Source of the DNA: Seison nebaliae
Lineage: Eukaryota > Rotifera > Pararotatoria > Seisonacea > Seisonidae
Direction of reading: 5' to 3'
NCBI GenBank assembly: GCA_023231475.1
Contig: JALJEE010002824.1
Coordinates: forward strand, 1 to 58,175
Length of the DNA stretch: 58,175 nucleotides
Shown: one piece after another, positions 1 to 10,310 of the stretch
Layout of the letters: every line of letters begins with the position of its first letter
Position numbering within the stretch: position 1 is the stretch's first letter
Made by a program: the position numbers and the translations under genes
The notes under the pieces: model-generated
Databases searched by the model: none
Seen by the model: only the letters and a program-made list of their open reading frames with translations
Told to the model about the DNA's origin: nothing

Positions 1-153
1 AACAAATGTATTTTATGTGGAGATAATGCATTCATTCGTTGCAGTTGGTGCGATAAATATTTATGTTTTAACGACTTTTTCTATCCGACACATTTTCACA
101 AAGCATCAATCGTCGAGACTTGCGATGATTGGGTAAGTTCAAAAGATTGTTAG
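1..153 (+). CDS. 3' end of a gene encoding a Cys-rich zinc-binding tail (partial)
   Basis: The frame is open from base 1 and ends at a stop at 151-153, or leaves through a consensus donor GTAAGT at 133 with the codon phase intact. The ~50 visible residues carry a CxxC...CxxC...LC pattern followed by a His (KCILCGDNAF, then CSWCDKYLC, then HFHK), which looks like a treble-clef or cross-brace zinc site. Such tails occur at the C-termini of piggyBac-type transposases and domesticated PGBD proteins, and that is my best guess, but many unrelated zinc proteins look alike. The rest of the gene lies left of the window. No terminal inverted repeat or TTAA duplication can be tied to it. Confidence 0.35.
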   Translation, partial: NKCILCGDNAFIRCSWCDKYLCFNDFFYPTHFHKASIVETCDDWVSSKDC

Positions 154-1669
154 ATTATCAAAAATCAATATAATAAATAATTTGACATAATAATAAATAT
201 ATATAATATAATTTTGAAATTGCTTCATTCCTAAATTTCATTCCATTTCTCAATGTCTTCTTTTGATTCATTCAATTTTGGAATTACATGGATAGATGAT
301 TCCTTCTCGTCATCACACTCAAATTCACATGACTCTCTTGCCTACTCTTTTGTTACTTGTTATATATAATTTTATACAATTTTAAATAATGTTTGTCGAA
401 ATTTAAGAAATCTATATAATTTTAAAACATTCAGTTTAGGAGAAATTAGAATTGATTTTTTAGCTTAATTTCAAAAACTTCATAATTAAATTGTGCACAA
501 AATAAGCACCATCTGAAAAAGTTATTTTAGCTCAATTCATGATAAATAATGTAGTTTATCTTAGTAAATTTTCAGGACGATCTGAGCCGGTACGTAAGTG
601 TAGTTCCCTTGTAAGGACTAACTGAAAAAATTAAAACGAATTGAGAAAACTACTAAAAAATACGGAAGAAAATAATTGTAATAAAGAGAACTGAAACTTA
701 TATACTTTTTCAAGGAATATATTAAAGCAGTTGACACTACTGGAATTTACTGTTAAAAAAGTGCGCGTTCAAAAAATTAAACAAAAATTTTAGTATTCCG
801 TTATAACACGTCATCAAATATATAATTCAATCAACTAGTTATCTACTTATTTATTCACGTGGAATCGGAATCGAAATTCGGTGAGAGTGTTTGCATGTTA
901 TGTAAATATATTGAAATTTTAGAATAATTTAGAACGCGATGGATTTTACTTGTTGCGATTTTAGTCATTCTCTGATGCTCAGGTGTTACAAAGATATCTC
1001 AACGTTATCGATTCTTTGCAAAAATGATGCAACCTTTTAAGATTACTTAATTAGACAGAAATTATGATCTTTTTTATAAAACCCAAAAAGTGTCCAATTA
1101 CTTCAGGTTTTTACTGGGTATATGTAACAACAGTAAAACAGATAATCGTTCTGAAGAGTTCGGAGACAAGAAAATTTAGAGGAATGGAGGCCGATATATA
1201 TCCTATCTCGATTACGATCGAATGCCTTGAAAGCGTTGATGGATATGGATTACCTTTGAATAACTTCTATTGTTAATAATGTTCCGTTTAATGTTTAATA
1301 TTTAATAGATTAATAGACAATGTTTAATAAATGAATAAGCAAAAAAATTTTTAATTGATTCTTAACATTGAAGTAAAGAGTAAATAAATATTTATTCAAT
1401 ACCTCATAAGAAGGGAAATAAAAATTGTTGAGGTAATTTCTTAAAATATCTCAAAAATGTCGTTGAGTCCACAAGCGTAAACGAGAAATTAGATTGTTAA
1501 TTTCAACTGCCTCAATTCGATAATCCGTAATCAACTTTAACCATTGAAGAAATCTGACATCAGGTTGATTTTGAGCTGTCACTAAATATCGGCCTAGTAT
1601 CATCGTATTACTAATTTTTTTCATGGCTAATATTCCTTTGATCTACAGTTTAGTTGAATGATTAAGAAG
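154..1669. other. Intergenic, no gene recognised
   Basis: About 1.5 kb of AT-rich DNA. The only open frame of note (1064-1276, plus strand, 70 codons) has no recognisable domain, no upstream gene and a composition like its surroundings, so I do not call it. No tRNA-like or repeat structure stands out. Confidence 0.5.
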
Positions 1670-3575
1670 TCAATCGAAAACTGTAACATCTTCTGAAAAG
1701 CATTCAGTACATTCTTCCAATTCCTGTCCAGCTAAACCTTTGATAAGATTTTCATAAAAATTTATTGATTTATTACCGGTCGGTTTCTTTGTTGAAATAA
1801 TTTCTGGTTTAATGGTCGTAACGTCACTAATTACTGAAACTGATTGTGTTTTTGGGAGGAAACTGAAAGAAACTGATGGAAAAGATAAATCACAAAACCA
1901 CCAACGTTGTAGGCTCTTGTTTCTCATTGGCATTCTGATTAACATCCGTTGTATCTTCGGAAATAAACAACTAGAAAATTCGATACTTACTCGAAGTACA
2001 ATAATAAACTTGATGATTCTCGTTTAGTTCATTTGAATCTCTACTAAAGAGAATAAATAATTGTGATTTTATGTTCTATCTGAAAAACCTTTTTATATTC
2101 TTCTTTGTCGTTTTACTTCGTTTACTTTGTTTAGTGTTAGTATTTAGACTGCTACCGTTTCTCTCAGTTTCTTTCAAATGTTTTGATTTGAATTCCGGTT
2201 TTTGGGGGCTAGCTTGAATTAAGAGTTTCTGACCAATTATTATTAGCAAAATTAATTTTAAATTTAGGTACTAAATGAGAAAGAGCAAAACCTTTGGCTT
2301 TTCTCGTTTTTCGTATTCTTTTTTTTTTGCCATAAGAATTTTAGTAAAACTTTCATTAGTTGTACCTTTATCGGATGTATCCTCGACGAGTTTTTCATAT
2401 CTTGCTTTTGGCATGTATGTTGTAAAAGGATGTTTCTTATCATTGTTTTGTAGAGGTACTGGAGATTTGGATCGTCTTTTATGTTTTTCGTAAACTGTAA
2501 GTCCAGGATAAGAAAGATTATGTAACTCATCGAATTCTTCATATGGATTAGGAATGACATGTTCTTTTTGCGAAGAAAGCTTTTGATGTCGTTTTTCAGT
2601 AATTGGGTAATTGGATTTTGAAGATTTGTAATTATTAATATGTCTATTTATCACTTTATTACTATGATTCTTATTGTTGTTATTGTTTTTGTTTTTATTT
2701 AATTTTTTATTTTTTCTTATTTGATTATTGTTGTTGTTGGTATCAGCATAATCTTCTTTTAACAATGATGCTTGACCAATAAAGTAGTTAATCGATTTGT
2801 TCTCTTCTAACAAATTCTCAACGTCGTTAGTTAAACCATCATCAAATGTCAAGTTAGTTCGAGGTACAGCTTTTCGTAAAGATAAAAACGAATTTCTCTC
2901 CTTAACTTTTTTTTCCGATCTCACCTGATTTGTTTTTTTCCCTTTATTTCTTCTACCGATTCTTTTCGCTTTTCTAAATAATTCTTCTATAACAGTTTTC
3001 GACTTTTTTGTGCCACAATTCTTCCCTTTCAAATTACAACCTTTGTTTCCTTCAGTGGAGGTATCGTCATGATTAATAATAGTGACTGAATTGGCAGCAG
3101 CACGGATAGACATCTGACTAATCGCTTCGGACATCTGTGACCATTCTTCTTCATTCTTCTCCATAAGAATATCACGTGGTCCCTCCAATTTTTTCGGAAT
3201 TGGCAGATCTTCATCAGAAATCTCCATTTGTATTACTTCATCTGTCAAATTATTTAAGGATTCTGAGAAAGTTTTTAATGTTGTATTACTTTCATTCGCC
3301 ATACGAACTGATTCACCTTCGATATAATCATTTATTATATCTGGATCATTCACTTCATTTTTTTGCTCTAATGATTCAACTTCTTTTTTCGAAAATGGAA
3401 TGAGACATGACGAATTCGACGTAGCATATAACAAAGCTGTTCCGCTTTCCTTTTTTTTCAAAATTCTGCATCGATTCGGTTTCTCATCACCACTTGCCGT
3501 ATCCTTATGTGTTTTATTAATAGTAAGTACATTGTTGTCATTCCTATACATCTCCTCCATGTTTGTCGACTCCAT
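1670..3575 (-). CDS. Unknown disordered, Lys/Asn-rich protein (five exons, ~572 aa)
   Basis: I do not recognise this gene. Exons read 3575-2292, 2228-2089, 2043-1991, 1954-1906 and 1862-1670; every junction preserves frame and the sum is 573 codons including stop. An ATG at 3617 is also in frame, but it would add a hydrophobic stub, so the ATG at 3575 (MESTNMEEMYRN) is preferred. The N-terminal third is acidic and Ser/Thr-rich. The middle is strongly basic (repeated KK, RR, KGKK) with two Asn runs, and the tail is mixed with a Cys pair (ECTEC) near the end. No globular domain, signal peptide or membrane segment is visible. The composition suggests a nuclear or RNA-associated protein, which is inference only. 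Three of its four donors are GTT; the third is GTAAGT. Confidence 0.6.
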
Positions 3576-4154
3576 AAGAAAGTATATTGAAAAAAAATGG
3601 AAACAGAAAATTAACAAAATTGAAAGTTAGTGTTTTCAATTTTACGAATTTTTCTACTTTATCATCTTTATTCGTTTCCAAACCGCTCAATATCTCTTAC
3701 ATACCAATATCACTAGAATAATAAAACAAAAAAATTTCCAAATCGTCAAAAAATCTTCTTTGAGTCAACTTATCATGAAAATTAGAGTAATGAGATAAAT
3801 AATTTGACAATAATAAAAATAAAACAAGCCGATAAACTAATTATATAATACTATAAATTATTATTAAAACTTATACGATTATTACTAATTATTATAATTA
3901 AAAGTTTTATACGATAAGATAACTTTGAAATATAAAATCAAGTTTGAGAACTAAAGGAATGTTGAGAAAATCATTATCTACAATTTCTTATTCATTTAAT
4001 TCCACAAAGATAAAAGATTCCTAACAAAATTTAAGCTTTAATATAATAAACAACAATATTTCTATTTTCATACAATTTCAACCCAATTACAACTCATCAA
4101 TAATAAACTTCGCACGTGAATTAATTCGAATAAACGGTCTGCATTCTCAGCATC
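3576..4154. promoter_or_regulatory. Divergent intergenic region, unknown gene / NOP10
   Basis: A 579-base spacer between two divergently transcribed genes, so it should hold both promoters. It is very AT-rich with homopolymer A and T runs. No TATA box or other motif can be singled out. Confidence 0.4.
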
Positions 4155-4382
4155 ATGAATCTTCGATATTATTTCGATATAGAAGGAAAGCGAGTGTACA
4201 CATTCAGTGTTAGAAATTTCTGTAATTTTTTATTTTCAGTATTTTTTCAGACATTCTCGCCAGATAAGAAAAAGACATTTTCAGCTCATCCAGCTAAATT
4301 TTCACCGGATGACAGATTCTCCAAAGAGCGAATACTACTCAAACAAAGATTTAAATTGTTGTCTATTAATTTGAAGAAATAA
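4155..4382 (+). CDS. NOP10: H/ACA ribonucleoprotein subunit NOP10
   Basis: NOP10 is a small core protein of H/ACA snoRNPs, where it bridges the pseudouridine synthase dyskerin/Cbf5 and NHP2 in the nucleolus; the complex modifies rRNA and supports its processing. Two exons, 4155-4208 and 4251-4382, give 61 residues against a usual 64. The 42-base intron begins GTTAGA and ends TTTTTTCAG; without its removal the family motif is broken. The spliced protein shows the family landmarks: an N-terminal LRYYFDIEGKRVYT strand and the invariant block SAHPAKFSPDD, followed by a basic C-terminal helix. The stop codon lies inside an AATAAA hexamer (4378-4383), so the 3' UTR may be very short. It converges on RPL12, whose stop is 95 bases away. 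Confidence 0.93.
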   Translation: MNLRYYFDIEGKRVYTFSVRNFCNFLFSVFFQTFSPDKKKTFSAHPAKFSPDDRFSKERILLKQRFKLLSINLKK

Positions 4383-4477
4383 AAATATTATTTACGATTA
4401 TTTATATTATTTTTGCTGTTTTTTATATTTTATTTATAACGAAATTTCAATGAGGGAAAACAGTTATTTTTAAATGA

Positions 4478-5017
4478 TTACACTTCAATCTTTCCTGATT
4501 TGATGTCCATAGCCACATCATGAGGAGAACGTCCATCAACAAAACATCCGATTGATTGTGCTGTTCCTAAAATTTCTCGAACGGTTCCATCCAAAGTTGC
4601 TGAATTTGATCGAAATCTCATTGTCTTCGCAACTTCGATGACTTTCAATAAAGGAATATTTCCATTATGTTTGATGTTCTTCTCCTTCTTTCGATCTCGT
4701 TTTGGTTCGTTCAATGCCTTTATCAATAAAGCGGAAGCTGATGGAATAATTTTGACGGTGGCATCACGATTTTGGATTGTCAATTCGATACTGACACGTA
4801 ATCCTGCCCATTCTCCCTTAGTAGCTTCGGCGATCTTCTCTCCTACTTTTTTTGGTGGCTATAAAATATAATTAAATTTAAATATCGAAAACATATTTCA
4901 ACTAACCACACCGAGTGGACCAATTTTGGGTGCGAGTACAGAGGCTGGTGTAACTTCACCTCCCACGGCACGCAATGTGACAATGTGAATTGCATTTGGA
5001 TCGATTTTTGCTGGCAT
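4478..5017 (-). CDS. RPL12: Large ribosomal subunit protein uL11 (RPL12)
   Basis: uL11 binds the GTPase-associated centre of large-subunit rRNA and forms the base of the P-stalk that recruits elongation factors. Exons 5017-4907 and 4858-4478 encode 163 residues (human 165). The 48-base intron starts GTTAGT and falls after the conserved [10 protein letters not shown]. Landmarks are [10 protein letters not shown] at the start, [13 protein letters not shown] after the intron, [11 protein letters not shown] in the middle and [17 protein letters not shown] near the C-terminus. The start at 5017 is fixed by the family N-terminus. It is transcribed away from RNASEK (496 bases between start codons) and towards NOP10. 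Full-length with no anomalies. Confidence 0.97.
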
Positions 5018-5513
5018 AGTGTAAAATTAATGAGCACAAATTTTTTTCGAAAAGAAATTTACTGAAAAGTGAAGATTGGTAAGAGAAGAAAAAGAAAAGA
5101 TTAGATTGTGAGAGATATAGTGTCGGATGGAGATATTTCATCACCTACCGAATTAAATTAAAGTTGCACTACATCTTCTCTAATGGAGAAGATACGAATG
5201 TTTGAAAAACATTAAATTAAATGATTCAACTTTGTATCTTTCAATTGAAGAAAACAATCATAATAGTAAACTATTTAAACGAAACAACTTGCAACCCACA
5301 ATAAACTGTTGTTGTTAAAATTTTGAATTGAATTTTAAAATTTTGAATATTTCCTTAAACACGAGATGATAGAGATGAAACATTTTCTCAAATTAGATCG
5401 AAAATAAAATTATGTGAATGAGATATATATTTCTCTAAATTATTTATTCTGATATCATATTATTATTTAAGGAAATTTGAATTTTACGAAATTAATTTTC
5501 CAGAACATCTAAA
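5018..5513. promoter_or_regulatory. Divergent promoter region RPL12 / RNASEK
   Basis: A 496-base spacer between two divergent, probably highly expressed housekeeping genes. A TTTTCCAG splice-acceptor-like site at about 5495-5502 lies just upstream of the RNASEK ATG and may mark a 5' UTR intron or a trans-splice site. Nothing in the window decides which. Confidence 0.4.
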
Positions 5514-5845
5514 ATGAAAGGAGTATTCTGTGCCGGTTGTTGTACCGTCATAAGTATATGGGGAATAATCATGTTGGTTAGTATTCTAGTACTCAAAACA
5601 CATTATCAATAACATTACATCATTTCGAATAGTCTTTACTTGGAGTATTTTTCAAAATTCACGCTGTTACCTTAGCGGAAGAATTACCGTTACCAGAAGA
5701 GAATGTCACGAAAGCGATGATGGATCATGCGTATGATAAGACTGCATATAATTGTTGGATTGCTGCTGGATTGTACATTCCTGTACTTATCATTTCGATC
5801 ACTAAACTTAAATTGGCAATGAGGAAGACGAATACAAATATTTAG
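5514..5845 (+). CDS. RNASEK: Ribonuclease kappa (RNASEK), V-ATPase-associated membrane protein
   Basis: RNASEK is a small two-pass membrane protein. It was first described as an endoribonuclease, is now known as a V-ATPase-associated factor, and is needed for endocytic uptake. Exons 5514-5576 and 5633-5845 give 91 residues; the intron starts GTTAGT. The protein shows the N-terminal CAGCCTVISIWGIIML helix, then LGVFFKIHAV with the loop LAEELPLPEE, then the family signature YNCWIAAGLYIP leading the second helix and a basic tail (KLAMRK). This matches the vertebrate order of W-G-(V/I)-I-M-L, LG-(I/V)-FF and YNC-(F/W)-IAAGLY. The length is near the family's ~95-100. An AATAAA lies about 33 bases past the stop. 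The acidic loop is shorter than in vertebrates. Confidence 0.9.
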
Positions 5846-6274
5846 AATTTACATCATCCAAATTGTGATTCGTCATTAATAAATCATGTCCTAATAACAG
5901 TTTTCCATTCAACCCAACTAGTCAATAAACATTTCATTTAGTCTCTCATTAATTCTTCTTTTTGTCATTCAAATCATTCAATTTTAATTTATTTTCCAAA
6001 ATGTTAATGTATTCTATATTTTTTTTTCATTCTATCACTTCCAAAAATTCGTTCAAAATAAACGGTACAAAATTAAAAAATAAAAATATATTAAAATATT
6101 GATCAAGATAATATAAATAAAGCGTTAATTATGCAGGAATAGAATTAGATAAAAATGGTATTTTTTATTAGCCAAATATTTGAAGAATGAATTTTTCTCT
6201 AAAATATTCTATATGTATTGAACTTACGAAAATGGCACGTGTTTTCTTTGTTATACTGCAATGTCTCAATTTAT
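5846..6274. other. Intergenic RNASEK / TIMM9
   Basis: 429 bases between two plus-strand genes, holding the 3' end of RNASEK and the promoter of the TIMM9-DDX55 pair. It is AT-rich, with nothing else recognised. Confidence 0.4.
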
Positions 6275-6571
6275 ATGGAGAACTCAGTGGAAGCTATACG
6301 AGAATATTTCCTTACTTATAATCGAGCAGTAAAGTTGTGTTTCAATCATTGTATTCATTCATTTCATCTTCGTTATTTGAGTGAGACGGAGATCGATTGC
6401 ACTACGAAGTGTGCAAACCAGTTCTCATCTTATACTAAACGATTAACAGCGACATTTAGTGATATCCAAGGAGAGAAGTTGCAAAAGAAGATTGTAGAAG
6501 AGACAAAACGATTGGAAGAAGAGAATAAGAAGAATGAAGAAACTCAATCCAGTCAAATGGAGCACGAATGA
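6275..6571 (+). CDS. TIMM9: Mitochondrial import chaperone Tim9
   Basis: Tim9 partners with Tim10 in a soluble hexamer of the intermembrane space that escorts hydrophobic precursors such as the ADP/ATP carrier (also in this window) to the TIM22 complex. The ORF encodes 98 residues. The twin CX3C signature is present as CFNHC and CTTKC, separated by a helix containing RYLSETEID, with the upstream FLTYNRAV typical of Tim9. An upstream in-frame extension exists but has no ATG and no homology, so the start is set at 6275 (MENSVEAIREYF). The Glu/Lys-rich C-terminus is longer than usual. Its last 38 bases overlap, in another frame, the start of DDX55. Confidence 0.85.
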   Translation: MENSVEAIREYFLTYNRAVKLCFNHCIHSFHLRYLSETEIDCTTKCANQFSSYTKRLTATFSDIQGEKLQKKIVEETKRLEEENKKNEETQSSQMEHE

Positions 6572-8954
6572 GAAGAGTTTGAAAGATATTCCCTCAGTAG
6601 TGGTAGAAAGTGTGAAAAATGTTTGTGGATTTGATACCATGACACCGATCCAGACGGCAGTTATTCCTTTATTGAACAAACATAAAGATGTTGTTGGAGA
6701 AGCGGTTACTGGATCAGGAAAAACGTTAGCTTATGTTATTCCAATTTTATCTGCTCTTTATCAAAAACATATTGATAAGGAAAAGGATGAGAAAGATTTG
6801 AAAAATTCAATTTCTTCCATTATCATCGTTCCCACACGTGAACTGGCCAAACAAGTTTATAATGTGATGTTGGAGTTGGTGGAATATGTGAATAAAACGA
6901 TGGAGAAGAAAGATCATCATTTCAAAGTTTATTGCGCAACTGGAGGACAAGTGAAATTGAAAGACTTTAAAAAGAATCATTCGAATGAGAAGAATATTGA
7001 GAAGAAAAGTCTCTTATTAGACGTAGATAAAATTTTAGACAGGAAGACAAATATTCTTGTAGGAACACCTGGTAGAATCGTTGAATTATTGGAAATGGTT
7101 CCATCTCCTAAACAACCATCAATTCGTCCACTTATCAAAACATCGATGTTCGATTATCTCATTTTAGATGAAGCTGATCTTCTACTTAAAATGGGATTCA
7201 AAAATGTTTTGACGAAAATATTCGAACTTGTACCAAAACAACGACGTACTGGTTTATTCTCAGCGACTCAATTCGACGTAGATAAAGATGGATTGGAAGC
7301 GATTACTGACGCAGGTTTAAGAAATCCTGTGAAAGTTACAGTGAATGAATTAGCGAAGAATGAGAAACAAGCACTTCCACAGAAACTTCATTTACATTAT
7401 GCAATTTGTGAAAGTGAAAATAAACTGAAAATGGTCGTTGGTTTTCTCAAAAATTTATTGAGGAAGAAAGAAGGTATTGACGCGAAGAATCGTAAAATTA
7501 TCATTTTCTTTTCAACTATCGCCGAATCAGAATATTTTTATGAATGTCTCAAACGATATTTTCCATCAAATGAATATGAATCAATTAAAACTTTAATAAT
7601 TCATAGGAAATTAGATGAAAGAAAAAGAAAGAATGTTCTCAATGATTTTGTCACCAGTTCCCATCGGGAAAACGATAGAAAAATCCAACCGGAGAAAGAG
7701 AAAGTAGAATTTTCATTGGAAGAAATTGAGGGTAAAATAAGAGAAATAAAAAAGAAGAAAAATATCAATCGAGAACAAAGACATCGATTAAAGACGTTAA
7801 TAAAAACGGTTCGAAAAATGAAAAAACAACCGGCAGATATCGATATGACAGAGGAGGAAATGAAGATAAAAAAACCATCAACGGTCAACAATCTATCAAT
7901 ATTATTGACAACAGATTTGGTGTCGAGAGGAATCGATTTCGACAACATCGAATGGATAATTCATTTTGATGTTCCTGTTTCCGCTCAAATTTTCATTCAT
8001 CGATGTGGTAGAACTGCTCGAATTGGTAACCATGGTAATTCATTGTTAATGTTGATGAAGAATGAAGAGACATATTTGAATTATATGAAGAAACAATCAA
8101 ATATTCAAATGAATCAACTTCCTTCAAGATTCTATGAAAATGATTCATTAGATTCCATCAATTTTTATGAGAAACAAATCGAATGGTCAAAAAATGAAGC
8201 AGATATGTGTTATCGTTCTAATATCGCCTTCGTCTCTTTCATTCAAAGTTATACGAATCATACGAAATTGACATTATTCGGACCGCACAATATCGAATGG
8301 TTCAACGTGGGGAAATTGTTCGGATTATTGAGATTACCAGCGATGACTGAAGTGAACAAATATTTAATAACGAAATTAAATGCGGAAAAACAACAGAATA
8401 CGAAAAAGAATGAAGAAGTACAAAAGTCTCGTAAAAATGCTGTTTTGGCTGCTGAAGGAAAAAAATATAATTTCATTCAACACGAATCTGAATTGGTCAA
8501 ATCGTTAATGGAGAAAAGTTCGTTGAAAGTAAAGAAAAGTGATACGAAGAAGAAATTCAAAGAAGTTCATGATTTAAAAATGAAGAAGTTGAATGAAAGT
8601 AAAGTGAAAGAGATGAGTCGGAAATCGAGACAATTAAAGAAGTTGATGAAGAAATTGACAATTGAGACTAAGAAAATGTCGAATGTTGAAAATGAAGAAA
8701 AACTGAAAAATGTTATCGCTTCTTATAAATCGATTAAACGACAACAAAGAGACTTGCGGAAAATAGTCGGAAAAGAAACGAATGATAATGATGTCGTTTC
8801 TGAAAATAACGAGAAAGATGACGATGAAGATATGGAAAACGATAATGATTCTGATGAGAATTTAGATGAATCTAATTCTAATGATGAATATGATATTGAA
8901 GATGATGATAATGAAAATGAGAGTTGTGATGATAATGAAATGGAATCGGAATAA
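6534..8954 (+). CDS. DDX55: DEAD-box RNA helicase DDX55 / Spb4
   Basis: This nucleolar ATP-dependent RNA helicase is needed for large-subunit (60S) ribosome assembly. The single exon encodes 806 residues. DEAD-box motifs in order: Q motif with upstream W and MTPIQTAVIP, motif I AVTGSGKT (~residue 57), Ia PTRELAKQV, Ib GTPGRI, II DEAD (~212), III SAT (~243), V TTDLVSRGID (~458) and VI HRCGRTARIG (~489). The Spb4/DDX55-specific region follows, with FVSFIQSYTNH and GLLRLPAM, then a Lys-rich coil and a highly acidic Asp/Glu/Asn tail. RecA2 carries a basic insert of about 70 residues before motif V. The start at 6534 is favoured because the conserved W and Q motif follow it at the usual distance. 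That start lies inside TIMM9. The stop codon is embedded in AATAAA (8950-8955). Confidence 0.93.
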   Translation: MKKLNPVKWSTNEKSLKDIPSVVVESVKNVCGFDTMTPIQTAVIPLLNKHKDVVGEAVTGSGKTLAYVIPILSALYQKHIDKEKDEKDLKNSISSIIIVPTRELAKQVYNVMLELVEYVNKTMEKKDHHFKVYCATGGQVKLKDFKKNHSNEKNIEKKSLLLDVDKILDRKTNILVGTPGRIVELLEMVPSPKQPSIRPLIKTSMFDYLILDEADLLLKMGFKNVLTKIFELVPKQRRTGLFSATQFDVDKDGLEAITDAGLRNPVKVTVNELAKNEKQALPQKLHLHYAICESENKLKMVVGFLKNLLRKKEGIDAKNRKIIIFFSTIAESEYFYECLKRYFPSNEYESIKTLIIHRKLDERKRKNVLNDFVTSSHRENDRKIQPEKEKVEFSLEEIEGKIREIKKKKNINREQRHRLKTLIKTVRKMKKQPADIDMTEEEMKIKKPSTVNNLSILLTTDLVSRGIDFDNIEWIIHFDVPVSAQIFIHRCGRTARIGNHGNSLLMLMKNEETYLNYMKKQSNIQMNQLPSRFYENDSLDSINFYEKQIEWSKNEADMCYRSNIAFVSFIQSYTNHTKLTLFGPHNIEWFNVGKLFGLLRLPAMTEVNKYLITKLNAEKQQNTKKNEEVQKSRKNAVLAAEGKKYNFIQHESELVKSLMEKSSLKVKKSDTKKKFKEVHDLKMKKLNESKVKEMSRKSRQLKKLMKKLTIETKKMSNVENEEKLKNVIASYKSIKRQQRDLRKIVGKETNDNDVVSENNEKDDDEDMENDNDSDENLDESNSNDEYDIEDDDNENESCDDNEMESE

Positions 8955-9133
8955 ACTATTTTTAATTGAATAATAATGTATATTGATTTGTATACAAGAA
9001 GAATAATATCGTTTTAATTTATCATCCTTCTTTATTAAGAAATTATCTTAATATTGTTTAAATTCTTAATAAATATTTTTCAATTAGAACAATGATATAA
9101 GGAAAAATAAAAGTGATTTAACTCATTAAAAAT

Positions 9134-10310
9134 ATGTCGAGTAAGAATGAAGATGAGAATGGAGCAATCTCCTCTAGAGTATCAAACGTCGTTCATATCA
9201 CTAGTAGTGTGAGGGATGTTGAAGTTGATCCATCATCATATGTCATTCAACCTAGCAGTAGTATGAGAGAAGTAGATGCTTCAGATCGATTATCTCGTGG
9301 TTCATTAAAACAAGATTTCTCTAATGCGAGAAAAAGTATTAAAAAAATGACTAGATTCCTCTTACCTCATGGCCATTATGCTGATATTGAATCTGATGTT
9401 AGTTCAATCAATTTAGGAAGTTTCTCATTGTCAACTTATCAATTCGAAGGTTCTGTCAAAGAAGGAGAGATATTTCGAATTATTCAGATATTTATATCGA
9501 AAAGGAATTTTCAAGGGCCCAAAAAATATCTTGTCGTATGATCGTCACAGTATTTATTTGAAGTCCAAACTACTCTTATTTCTCTTCTTCTTACTCATGA
9601 TAATACTTGGTATCATTCTAGTTTGTGGCTACAAATTAGCTAATACAATGATAGTTAAAGACGATCCTTATCGAATTCAAGGTACATATAAACCTTTCAA
9701 AATACGTGGTTGTGTAGATAAGAGATTCTCCGATTTTCAGACGGCTTGTAAAGATGCATCGAATCAATTCTTTGAATTGGAACAATTGAATGATATAGGT
9801 CGGAAATATATCGCATATTTCCATAACAAACGAAGATCGATGGAATATTCATCCAATATGAATTATATATACTATGACTATTATTTAGAACAAAGTGCTA
9901 CTAAACATGCCGCTCAATGTACAATATATTCTGATGAGAAATTCCAACGGTGGGAACCATATTACAAGTATGCCGTTGGTCAAATAGTTCGAGATATCTC
10001 AAATTTAACAAGATTACCTGATTATATGAGAACGTTAGCTGGTGATTCATTAGATGGATTTTTTTGGGAACAGAAGAATCATACTCTCCAATTCTATGTT
10101 GCTGAAGTTACACGAATTGGTTGTGGTATTGCCAAATGTGAATCATTAAAAATTATCGTCTGTAATTATTATCGAGGAGAGAATGAAATGAATGAAATTC
10201 CTTTTCTAAAAGGTCCAGTTTGTTCAAAGTGTCATAACGAAGTATATTGTCGTGGCAATCTTTGTGATTGTGGAGATGTGGAAGATTGTTCTCCGGATCA
10301 TGATTTTTGA
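9134..10310 (+). CDS. Membrane-anchored CAP (SCP/TAPS) domain protein
   Basis: CAP proteins (antigen 5, PR-1, venom allergen-like) are usually secreted and many bind sterols or lipids. Probable exons are 9134-9454 and 9516-10310 (371 residues). The join keeps frame but the donor would be GTCAAA, so it is the least certain in the window. The N-terminal ~125 residues are Ser-rich and polar without a signal peptide. A strong membrane helix (LLLFLFFLLMIILGIILVCG) follows, then a CAP-like domain with CAP motif 1 variant VAEVTRIGCGIAKC and motif 2 IVCNYYRGENE. A C-terminal Cys-rich module (CSKCHNEVYC, CDCGDVEDC) closes the protein. This is a type II topology with the CAP domain outside or luminal. 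The family call rests on the GCG..C...VCNY block, and the catalytic-like His/Glu tetrad is not clearly kept. Confidence 0.7.

Noticed and set aside
1064-1276. 70-codon plus-strand frame
   Set aside because: No domain, no neighbouring exon that keeps frame, and the length fits chance.
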